A DNA stretch of 64,000 nt, taken from assembly GCF_019649055.1 (NCBI RefSeq), contig NW_026570325.1, forward strand, positions 409,567 through 473,566, in the 5' to 3' direction. The first letter of the stretch is position 1; every line of letters starts with the position of its first letter. Made by a program: the position numbers and the translations under genes. Positions 1 to 9,250 of the stretch are shown one piece after another. The stretch is from Paramacrobiotus metropolitanus (Eukaryota; Tardigrada; Eutardigrada; Parachela; Macrobiotidae). A model generated the notes under the pieces. The model was not told the origin of the DNA and ran no database searches. It saw only the letters and a program-made list of their open reading frames with translations.

Positions 1-1453
1 ACTACGAGTAGTCTTAGTACACTATTTAGTTTACGGCTTGTTTTCGTCAGGTCTATGGAAAGTCTGTAACCAAAATGTTACACGATTCTGATTCGTACAT
101 TTTAGGGGGGGGTGGTTTAGCACAGCACAAGCATCAAGTTACACAAAGGAAGATACTGTAAAAGGGACTACCTATAAACTACGTTCCCGAAAATTCGTTC
201 TGTACGTAGTTTGTGTATGGTCCCTAACTATACCGTTAATTACAAATTTATAGTACACGAATAATAATACGTAATTTCACTAATTTGCACAGCGAGTCCG
301 CGACGGAATGTTTTCGCTGACTGCGAAGCAGACAAGAAAACGCCACTTCGTGTTTTTTTCAGTGTTGACAAGCGCTTTTGTTAGATTTCGTTTGCACATT
401 CATAAAATTTACTAATATAACGTTAGAATATGAACGGAGCGGTTCAGACGCACTGTTGTGTTTAGCGTGCAATTTACAGGGATACCTGGTTTATTGTTGC
501 TTTTGTTCGGCAGATCTATTGGAGTTCCCGTAAATGCAGGATAATATCGCGTCGTCACAACCATTGGTACAGTTGGTGAGATCTGTTTCTGGTAATGTTG
601 AATCCGGAAATAATAACCAGTTTTTAAACCTTTATTTTAGCACCACAAAACCCTGTTGCAATACTGAAAATTTATTGGTACATAGATTCTCAAAGGATAG
701 CACATAAATCATAATAAACGCAGTCTCCAAGATTAAATATAATAAAAACTTGTAAGTGCTTTGAAAACAAATAATTACGGTGTGCAACGATCATTAATGA
801 TGCCGGGACAGTCACTAGTGCCGAATGACGTACGAGATAATTTTTAAGTCAAAAGATAATTTACACCATCCATAGATCGTAGGCATAAGCAGAATGGATA
901 TTTACTGTAGACAAAATAAATTAATATTTTCAATAATTTGCTATGTTTTGCGATGATGTATGTGCATAAATCCACATCTAGCAGAAACGCTCTCCTGAAA
1001 GGAGTAGACACGGTGTAAGAGGAGGTGCGCTTTCTCTCTGTTTAGTGCTGGTACAATAGGCTTAGGCGGCTGTATGGTGTACATGATGCAGACCCGCCGT
1101 GCTGTTGCCGGCTCGACTGCAACAACAGTATCAAATTTCACAGTTGCGCCGGTTCGGCTGATATATTGGAGTTCCCATAGGCAAAGCATAGGGTCGGGTC
1201 GGCAGAATTGTGGGTGTACTTCGGCAGATTTATGGGAGGAAAACCACTTTCCTGCCGGGCTCGCCAACAGGAAACAGGCCAATATATCTGCCGGCTACAG
1301 GCGCTGATCAGTTTTTTTATTTAGGTATAATGTCATGGTTATGTACATATTTTTATTTTCTGCTGCTCTACAATTCAGATTTTATACTGCTTCTTGGAAC
1401 CGCTGAATGCAGTATACCCCCCTAATCTGAGTAAACAATACTTAACATACTGG
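1..1453. other. Upstream region of gene A, no supported gene
   Basis: AT-rich up to about 940, then more GC-rich to about 1310. A short motif, ATTGGAGTTCCC, occurs near 512 and again near 1165. Open frames exist on both strands between 941 and 1310, but I recognise no domain in them. The stretch probably contains the promoter and 5' UTR of gene A. No TATA box, tRNA or repeat with clear ends was seen. Confidence 0.4.
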
Positions 1454-3477
1454 ATGGCCGCCGCCGACCAATATTTCTCGTGTGGAAAGCGCCCGGGAAG
1501 AATCAACCTCGCTAACACGTTGGTAGTTAAATTAACAGGCCATGATGAGTATTTTCTGGGATTCCTTCAGGATGTAGAAGACGGCCTGTACTTTATTGAT
1601 TTCGATTGCGCCACCATCCTTCCACAGTGGGTACCCGTTGGACAAGTATGGGCGCTGTACCTTTACCAGGGTTGCGCCTATGCACCGTATTTCAAATCAG
1701 TGCATGTAGCGTTACGGACAACCAAAACTGGTCCATACGTCTTTCGCCCTGGGAAACTTGTGCAGGACAGCACGTACCGTAATCGATTTCTAACCTGTGT
1801 GGCCGTGGATTCTCTAGACAGCCCTGGTGAGAGCTTTCACGTTGTACATCATTGGCAGGTGGTGGAAAGACTGCCCTCGCATCGTGATGAATCAGGATTG
1901 TGGGTGTGCCCAAAACGTGTGGTTGTGCCCGTGCCGGAATCAGCAAAATTGTTAAACATCAATGAGAACCGTATTATTCGTATGATAGAAATAATGTTCC
2001 GAGAGGGAAAACCCGAAATATGGTATTGGTATTTGGATCGGTTGTCCGTCCAAGTGAAGACAAAGGAAACACACTTCCATATTATGCACATTCAGTGCCC
2101 CGAATGCAGTCCTACTTGCTGTCTTGAAAAAGGCAGCGGTAAGAACTCTGAATTTTGCTGGATGAACAACACCGAGGAAAGAATTGCCTCGGGCGTTGAG
2201 AATTATCTGCTGAGCTATTGCTTCCAACCGGAGCCCTGTCAAAACTTTCGGGAGCATTTGATATGCGGTAAGTTAAGCGCTGCAGCGATGTGATCCGCGA
2301 GTCTAATCACAGGAAAATATGATGATCTAGTTATGGCATAACAATGTGGCAACGTTTTATCGAGTAATTAAAAATATTTTGCTGTATCATAAACGCAACA
2401 CCTAGAAAACGTTTTCTCGTATGTTACGGTAAACCAGCTGCTCACAGACCGCGTTTAAAGATTCTGAAACCATCACTTTTTAAGTAAATATCGTTCTACG
2501 CAAACAAGAAACATGTCTGAAGGGTCGCCATATATGCAAGACTCTTTTCTCTGTTAGAAATAGTACGTGCTTTACGATTATCTAATTGGATGATATACTG
2601 TACTGCTTAGTGCAATTTTTTCGTTGGTTCCTTGTTAAGTGTTTTCAGGATGTCGTTGACCTTTGCGTAAGAACATCTTTTTAATAAATTTAAGCGTTCT
2701 GCAAACACGAGATTTTTTTAAGCGCACAATCTGTCGTCGTAATTGAATAGGTAACTACGTAGTGGCTCTCCGGAATTCAGATGATAAATATGGATATCTC
2801 GGAGTAATATCTACGTACATGGGGATCATTCGCATGATGACTTACAAAACTGCAAAGGACTGATAGAATTTTATTTCGCCAGATTGCGAAAGCAGCATCA
2901 CTCATTATTTTTGTTGCATTTTTAATTTTAGTGGAAGAACCTGTATTCGGTGGTATACCGCCAGAAATTGTCACAGAAGTGTTGGATTCTCTGGACCTTC
3001 ACTCTAAAGTCATTGCAAAGAGGTGAGACTTTTGTGTGGCGGTAGATCGTTGACTAATTACGATTTACAGTATTATAACGCTGGCCAGCAATCAAAATCA
3101 GCCTAAGCATGGGTATCTATAGTTCAGTTGTCACTGGCGTGAAAAGACAATGGCTATGCGTAATGTCTGATGCATTGCCAGGATTTGCGCGTTATGGAAT
3201 TCCCTTCTGCCGGATCCCGCCAGCGCCACCGTGTGTGTGTTGTGATCGACTTTGGTCATCTGACCGGGACTATGCATTGGCTGCTTCGCCGCGAAACGCA
3301 GTGCTACTTAATGGCACGCTTACTACACCGTACCGTTAACAGCGGCATTCAGGTACTGGTTTTTCGAAATTTCTCTCACAACTGTATTGACGCGGAAGTG
3401 GATTCCCGCTTGAGTCTTGTTGAACACCTGCTGAAGATCAAGTGCATTGTCCCGTTACTCATCCTGCAAAACACGTG

Positions 3478-3590
3478 TGTAGCCGGCAGAAAGGTTGACA
3501 GGCTCAAGGCTCACGAATCAAACTTTTTTGCCGGCAGAAAGGTTTGTTAACTTTTTTGACGGGCAAAATGGCTCACGGTTTGTAAATATA
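3478..3590 (+). repeat. Left terminal inverted repeat of the gene A transposon
   Basis: Pairs with 7016-7128. Shared landmarks in order are TGTAGCCGGCAGAAAGG, GGCTCACGAATCAAAC, TTTTTGCCGGCA, GGTTTGTTAAC and AAAATGGCTCA. A few mismatches only; similarity weakens after about 110 bp but can be followed to around 3635. Confidence 0.85.
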
Positions 3591-4378
3591 TGTGTTACGA
3601 GGGCCGGTGCCTAGGTCTATTGAAAATAAACACACATTGATAACCATTAACCGATGATTTCGACTTATCTTTAAGCTGATAGTCTTTCAGACATAAAAGC
3701 AGTCCGTTCTCCAGTTCTTGGCGACTCGATCTTGCAGTAGTGCGAACCCAGTTTTCGCAAAAATTATTGATAACGCAAATTTATGTAAACGATCACAAGG
3801 TTGTCAGGCAGGTTGCTTGACAATAATATGACAAAACACAGCTATTGTTTATATTATGATTGTTGTTTGTCATTAACTTTGTGAGCGTCCATGCCGGGCA
3901 AGATGGCTCACGTTTGTGAGCCATCTTGCCCGACAAAATGGCTCACTATTGCATGCGAAGTTTGTGTTACCTCTCCACGAACATTGAGCCAAGAGCATAA
4001 AACTGTATTTCAGTATTATGGTACGTAATTATTTTCATCTATTTGCAGCGTAGCGAAAAACACTTAGAGCACACTTATGACATTAAGGGTGGGTTTCAGA
4101 TCGAAATGAATCTAGTTACAATACAGCAACTAAACCTCGCGAGGTGGATTCTCGTACTGTATCTGTAGGCGCGGTTACTTCACACTGTCACCTCGCGCCT
4201 TTAATGTCACAAGTGAGTTGCACAGCAGCATGTACGAACTTTCGTGGTGTGAGCCTGTGTGCCGGGCAGGATGGCTCACGTATAGAGATTCACTATCCAA
4301 ACCGAATAAAGAAACTCATTATTCAAGAACTGCGGTAATGTAGTAACTGGTAGATATGGACGACTACGTAAATGTTGT

Positions 4379-4677
4379 TGTTAGAAATTATATTACCAAT
4401 ATAATATACACTCATAATGTGTCATCTACTTGTGAACTATGATCATTGTCTTACTAGCTGATCTATGAGTGTACGGTGCACCCAGGTCACCAATCCCCTT
4501 GTTTATCAGATGTTTAGGTGCAGTAACTTACTAATATCGTGAATGTACCTAGTGCTATATAAGAAACCTGCTTGTATAACGTTGATGAACAGAACATAAC
4601 AGAACAACACCAGTGTGTGCGACGCTTCCGGTTTCTGTTCCCGTGACTATAATAATCTCCTAATATAAATTCTAACA
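4379..4677 (+). repeat. 5' LTR of copia-like element
   Basis: 299 bp, TG…CA ends with a TGTTAG/CTAACA inverted repeat, apparently identical to 5799-6097. A TATATAAG-like box at about 4555-4562 could be the LTR promoter. Confidence 0.92.
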
Positions 4678-4692
4678 GATTATGAGACCTGC
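4678..4692 (+). promoter_or_regulatory. Primer-binding site, likely internal to elongator tRNA-Met
   Basis: The sequence GATTATGAGAC directly after the LTR is the reverse complement of GTCTCATAATC. That is the anticodon arm of metazoan elongator tRNA-Met as I recall it, with CAT as anticodon. Priming from an internal tRNA site is established for copia (initiator Met half-tRNA); use of elongator Met here is my inference. Confidence 0.6.
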
Positions 4693-4759
4693 TTGTCTCT
4701 AAGCAGGAAGTTGTATCTGCCGTGTCTTACTAGTATAGTGGTTTGCTACTGTTACTGTT

Positions 4760-5727
4760 ATGGACGCCAAGATGGCAACGTTGAAGGAGATAAAGGTCAC
4801 GGTACTCAATGGCTCGAACTACGCTCGATGGAGAGTCGAAGTGGAGGACGTCTTAACTGGAGAAGGCGTGTGGAGCATTGTGGATGGAAGCAACAAGATA
4901 CCAAGAGATGATCCAGCAGACGAAAAGAAGCATGCCGCTTATAATAAATGGATATCCGGAGACGGAAAAGCAAGAAGTATTCTGCGCGCAACGCTCGACG
5001 AGGTTACCTTCAATCAGGTACGCGACTGTGCAACGTCAGCAGAAATTTTGGATCGGATTAAAGAGTTAAGGGGCCGAAAACTGGATGCGACTTAATGACC
5101 GCGATGACTGAGTTTTCGGACTGAAGTGGAAGGATAACGACGACGTTAACACCTTCATGTCAACGCTGCACGTATTGGCATCGAAGATCGACGCCTGTGG
5201 GAAAGCCGTGAAAACCAGCGATGAGTGGCTGATTTCGAAAACACTGTCCAGCCTGCCAGTTGAATACGGACCCTTTGTGGCATCATGGAACATGATGGCC
5301 GGCCCCGACCCAAAGATGAGCGTCTTCCGTGAAAAGCTGATGTCAACAGAACAGATGATCAAGACCCAGGAAGAAAATCGTGGATATCCTAAAGGACCTT
5401 TTGGATCAGCCTATTCCAGCTATAACCAGAGAGAAGAGAATCCGAACCGATCAAACCGATCCGACCGATCTAACCGATCCGACCGATCTAACCGATCCGA
5501 CCATTTTAACCGATCTGACCATATGAACCGATCTGACCGATCTGACCGACCGACCGATAACCAATCAAACCGATCAAACCGACCAGTTCCAGTGTAACTA
5601 CTGCGGAATGGAAGGACATACGACAGACAGTGCCCAACCTGTCCTGCTTGTGCCAACTGTGGAATCGTTGGACATAAAGCCCAATATTGCCGACGTGAAC
5701 GCGTGAGAGAATCAATGTAAAGATATC
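4760..5727 (+). pseudogene. gag: Copia-type gag, frameshifted, with zinc knuckles
   Basis: ATG at 4760 (MDAKMATLKEI…). The first part (4760-5095) has the copia Gag core LNGSNYARWRVEVEDVL. The frame then shifts, continues as MSTLHVLASKID…LPVEYG…FVASW (5157 on) and runs into an N-R-S-D repeat tract made of a 9-18 bp tandem repeat (about 5445-5580). A C-terminal CCHC knuckle (CNYC..EGH…C) and a second one (CANCGIVGHKAQYC) are readable at about 5596-5700, but in other frames. At least four single-base shifts are needed to read it through, several at runs of T or A. In copia elements this protein forms the virus-like particle. Given identical LTRs, either the element copied a defective master or the assembly has run-length errors. 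Confidence 0.8.
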
Positions 5728-5798
5728 AAGGATCCGAATCAAGAACCTTTGGAACCAGTGTGCATTTCAGTGGATATGGCGCGCTAGGTGAAGGGGGG

Positions 5799-6097
5799 TG
5801 TTAGAAATTATATTACCAATATAATATACACTCATAATGTGTCATCTACTTGTGAACTATGATCATTGTCTTACTAGCTGATCTATGAGTGTACGGTGCA
5901 CCCAGGTCACCAATCCCCTTGTTTATCAGATGTTTAGGTGCAGTAACTTACTAATATCGTGAATGTACCTAGTGCTATATAAGAAACCTGCTTGTATAAC
6001 GTTGATGAACAGAACATAACAGAACAACACCAGTGTGTGCGACGCTTCCGGTTTCTGTTCCCGTGACTATAATAATCTCCTAATATAAATTCTAACA
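5799..6097 (+). repeat. 3' LTR of copia-like element
   Basis: 299 bp, apparently identical to the 5' LTR. Preceded by the polypurine tract and followed by the GTTGT target duplication. Confidence 0.92.
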
Positions 6098-7015
6098 GTT
6101 GTTGTTGTTGCAGGCATGTTGTTTTACTTGTATCCCCAGTACCCCACCGTATCTCTAGCTGTCCCTCATCGCCTCCTGTATGACAAGCCCCAAAGCAGTA
6201 ACAGTTGCTGCGAGATAAATAATTACCATAAGATTGAATCCAGTTTTGTGCTCTCAGCTCAGTGTTCGTGTGGAGCTAACATAAACTTCGCATGTAATCG
6301 TGAGCCATTTTGCCGGGCAAGGTGGCTCACGAACGTGAGCCATCCTGCCCGGCACGCAGGCTCACAAAGTTATTATCAAACAACCTTCCTGACAACCTTG
6401 TGACCGTACTGGACTGACAAAACACAGGCAGACAGTAATAGCGGCATCTGATCTACAGATATTTAAATGTGATTCTAATCCTAATATCCAATTTCTGATA
6501 CATTTATCCCCATAAGCGAGTTCGGTAGTCGAACATTTATGATTAGACAGTTTAGACTTACATTAATGTGTAAAGATTTTCGTGACCACCCAATCATACA
6601 AATCATAAAATAAAAGGTTTTGTGTGTTTAAAGTGTGTTTAAAGCGTTGCGCACTTATCGTGGTAAGAATTTCCTTAGAAAGGAACTCAGGTTAAATAAA
6701 GTGATATTTTGCCTTGCAGTTAAGAATTATTTTTCGATACTTGCTGTAGTTTGTAGCATTCCTGGAGCGGTCTCGCTTATGTGACTTCTATTGGGATTTC
6801 ACATTGACAACTACCCGAGTAGTGATCGTTTCCATGAAGTTTGCGTCGTCAGTAATTTTTGCAACAACTGGTTTCGCACTTCGCACTACCAGAAGTACTG
6901 GATAACGGCCTGCTCTTAAATTCTACAGGCTATCTTTGATAACCATTAACCAATGTTTTCGACTTAATCTATAAGTTTAATTGCAACAGTCCTGGGCACC
7001 GGCTCTCGTAACACT

Positions 7016-7128
7016 TATGTTTACCAACCATGAGCCATTTTCCTCGTCAAAATAGTTAACAAACCTTTTTGCCGGCAAAAAGGTTTGATTCGTGAGCCGT
7101 GAGCCTGTCAACCTTTCTGCCGGCTACA
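7016..7128 (-). repeat. Right terminal inverted repeat of the gene A transposon
   Basis: Reverse complement of 3478-3590 with a few substitutions. It ends GGCTACA, immediately followed by the second copy of the CACGTG target duplication. Confidence 0.85.
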
Positions 7129-8130
7129 CACGTGCGTCTTCGTTTCCCTACTTTTCCCCCGTGCCGATGACGATGAGGATGACAATATCTGCATGGGTTC
7201 CATGTATTTCCATGCATTACACTTCACCACAGTGTGTCGTCGACTGGTTGTCCGCAAATACGTCTTGGACTTCTCACGGTATTACAGTTACGGCCAGTTC
7301 AAGCATCCCATGCCGGGATTCTTTGGCGCCAAGCAGCCGATGAGTCTCATGGTTACAATCCCCATAATGAGTTTTGCCAATGTTCGTAGTCGGGGGGATA
7401 AGTTACACTGCTTGCAAAGTTTCAAGTTAGCGCTGGAGACGCGCTTCCCTTTAGTAGATGCTTCCGTAAGAACCCGCTTGAAAAATTTGTATGCTGAATG
7501 GGTTCAGACGGTGCCGTATCCCGGACTGCAGTGGAAGGAGCTGCGTCAGCTCCTAATGCTGTAAGTGTTTCTCTCGTGGATGCTTGTTTTGCATGTTTTG
7601 GGAATACGATATGGCAATGATCTGCCGGAAGGTAACGAACGCCGCCCCGTTAGATGTTCATTTAAGTGTAACAACCCGGCATGCAGCATTTTAAACCGTA
7701 ATATACTGGTTTTCGTGCAGCGTCAAAAGGTTGATCTACCGTATTGGCGGCAGCGTTGACAGGGTAATGTTTCTAGATATGGAACTTGTGACACTCCAGA
7801 GCTTTCACGTTATTGGAAAGAACGAGACATGAGGAATCTGGACGTGATGACCCTTGGCAATTCGCAGCTTACCAAGCTGGCTGGCGATTATCTTCCGGCA
7901 ATACATATGGTGTAGGACTGCCAGTCAAACGGAAGTTGCTTTTGTATGTCTAGATCCTTTACTCTTAAAAATCGTATAAAATTCTGCAACGTGTTTCTAG
8001 AAATGTGCCTGGCAAACATGGGTGTATTGTCTGTCTGCGCGCGGACAGTCATAAATTGTGCGTGTATCTTGGTTTCCGCTTTTTGTTTTGTACCACACTC
8101 CACAGCTGAACGTTGCTCCAAACAACACGC

Positions 8131-8136
8131 AATAAA
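8131..8136 (+). terminator. Polyadenylation signal downstream of gene A
   Basis: AATAAA, 216 bp after the gene A stop codon, before a T-rich stretch. Plausible poly(A) signal by position only. Confidence 0.4.
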
Positions 8137-8220
8137 AGTTTAAGTTTTAATTCCAGTTTATAATTTATTATTTGTCATTTGAAAGACAGCAAATGCTTGT
8201 TCACTGCATCGTTTAGCTGC

Positions 8221-8492
8221 TCCTAGAAAATTGTACCAAAAAGGTCTATCTGCTTGTCTTTGTCGCAACATTCGCGCACCTTCCAGATATTAGGATCGCC
8301 TTCACACTCGATCCACGGGCACCCAAAGAGGCGCGATGGTAGCGCAGTCGAAATTAATAAACGCCAGGTCACGGTCAATATCCTGAAGGAATCCCAGATA
8401 GTAATCACTTTCTACCAAATTCACTAGTACTGCATGGCCCAAATTAAAGTATCCAGGGCGTTGTCCGCGCGAGACGTCTTTTGAAGCGGCAT
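8221..8492 (-). pseudogene. Decayed exon 1 of a family member, opposite strand
   Basis: Reading the minus strand from an ATG at 8492 gives MPLQ, like gene B's MPLTD. After a one-base shift comes RPGYFNLGHAVLVNL, then YYLGFLQDIDRDLAF, then FDCATIAPLWVPVDRV and a stop near 8311. This matches the N-terminal Tudor-like module of genes A and B residue for residue at the core. Similarity fades before the second module and no later exons were found on this strand. It is an inverted, truncated relic between A and B, facing away from B. Confidence 0.75.
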
Positions 8493-9250
8493 AAAAGTTG
8501 TGGACAAGGAAGAAACTTGAGAATATCTGTTAAAAGGAACAACAAAATCTGTGGGACGTAAGCAACAGCGCATCAGTTCATTTTGTATGCGACAGTGACG
8601 ATGTAGGCGACCGTTGCGCTGTCCGTTCCCAATTCTTACAGCTATAGTAAGTTCGTGATACCGCACAACTATTAGCATGTATGATGTACTAGACCGACTA
8701 AAAGCCAAAAAGCACAACTAAAACCAATATCTACCTATTTGTTTCTGAGTCTGCTTGAAATAATTTTAGCCTGAAAAGCACGTCATAACAAAAAGGCAGT
8801 TGTATTTTGAAAGTAGGCCACAAATCCGGATGACCGGATCAAATGCTGTGTTAGAATTCAACTACTGTTCCAAACGGAAACAGAGCCGTATGCAGCCAGT
8901 GTCTACTGCCCAGGTCAAATACTGTGGCACCACTGATTATTTTTGTGACTAGGATAACAAATCCATTGTTACGGTAGGTGGTAAACCAGGACATAAGTTG
9001 ACACGAATCGGTATATTTTGTTGCTGGAATATATACAGCAAGGTGGGCCAAAACAGGAAAGATTTTCCAGGTCCAGGTCTTTGAACTTCAGGCTGTGATA
9101 ATAAGGTTTCGAACGTTTTAGTGCTACCTTGTAGTAACTGGGTTTGGCCAGGCACGCTGTATAGCGTCAGGACCTAAGCGCAGTTAGTTTATTTCGCCTA
9201 CAGAAGAGTGATCCTCCGTCTTAGACCAATTGTCTGGTAAAACTGCTAAC
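8493..9250. other. Region upstream of gene B
   Basis: Contains the likely promoter and 5' UTR of gene B. Short open frames on the minus strand show no recognisable domain. No repeat ends or RNA gene were seen. Confidence 0.35.

Larger units (their letters stand above)
4379..6097 (+). mobile_element. Gag-only Ty1/copia-like LTR retrotransposon (TR-GAG), nested
   Basis: Two LTRs of 299 bp (4379-4677 and 5799-6097) appear identical base for base, begin TGTTAG and end CTAACA. They are flanked by the 5-bp duplication GTTGT (4374-4378 and 6098-6102), typical of copia elements. A primer-binding site follows the 5' LTR directly and a purine run (GTGAAGGGGGG, 5788-5798) precedes the 3' LTR. The internal region is only about 1.1 kb and codes for a copia-type Gag. 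There is no protease, integrase, reverse transcriptase or RNase H. Identical LTRs mean a recent insertion, and the element lies within the TIR element, so it is the youngest layer here. Mobilisation would require Pol from another copy. Confidence 0.92.
3893..6365. repeat. Repeated GCCGGGCA..ATGGCTCAC motifs inside the TIR element
   Basis: The motif GCCGGGCARRATGGCTCAC or its inverse occurs near 3896, 3920-3950, 4260, 6300-6330 and 6335-6365, often as head-to-head pairs forming hairpins. A variant lies in both TIRs (near 3560 and 7030). The spacing and two orientations suggest subterminal transposase-binding repeats, which is an inference. Confidence 0.6.
3478..7128. mobile_element. TIR DNA transposon (non-autonomous) inserted in exon 3 of gene A
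   Basis: The element starts TGTAGCCGGCAGAAAGG and ends with its inverted complement, with near-perfect terminal inverted repeats of about 110 bp (3478-3590 and 7016-7128) and weaker similarity further in. It is flanked by a 6-bp duplication CACGTG (3472-3477 and 7129-7134). Removing the element restores the coding order seen in gene B (…LQNTC | VFV…). Without the copia-like insertion it would be about 1.93 kb. No transposase ORF is visible, so it is non-autonomous. The target site is palindromic and the duplication could be read differently by 1-2 bp, so I do not assign a superfamily. Confidence 0.85.
1454..7915 (+). pseudogene. Gene A: Tudor-like/F-box family member, disrupted by nested transposons
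   Basis: Four-exon member of the window's main family. Exon 1 (1454-2267, ends phase 1 at GTAAGT) encodes a start MAAADQYFSCG, the FLGFLQD..FIDFD..PQWVP Tudor-like core and the VVHHWQ module. Exon 2 (2932-3022) gives the F-box half PPEIVTEVL..LDLHSK. Exon 3 starts at 3182 with ICALWNSLL, completing the F-box, and is cut at 3477 by a TIR transposon. It resumes at 7129 or 7135 and ends at 7560. Exon 4 is 7777-7915, ending TAG. Before the insertion, a GT-repeat near 3230-3243 already puts the downstream frame out by +2 relative to gene B. The insertion brings in stops at once, so this copy cannot make the full protein. Introns are 664, 159 and 216 bp. AATAAA lies at 8131. The closest relative here is gene B. 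Function (F-box adaptor) is inferred from intact relatives. Confidence 0.8.

Noticed and set aside
941-1307. Overlapping open frames on both strands upstream of gene A
   Set aside because: GC-rich locally, but no recognisable domain, no paralogue elsewhere in the window and no splice signals that link them to gene A.
5420-5742. Minus-strand frames rich in D-R-S across the gag repeat
   Set aside because: Produced by the tandem AACCGATC(C/T)GACCGATCT repeat read in reverse; no start context or independent support.
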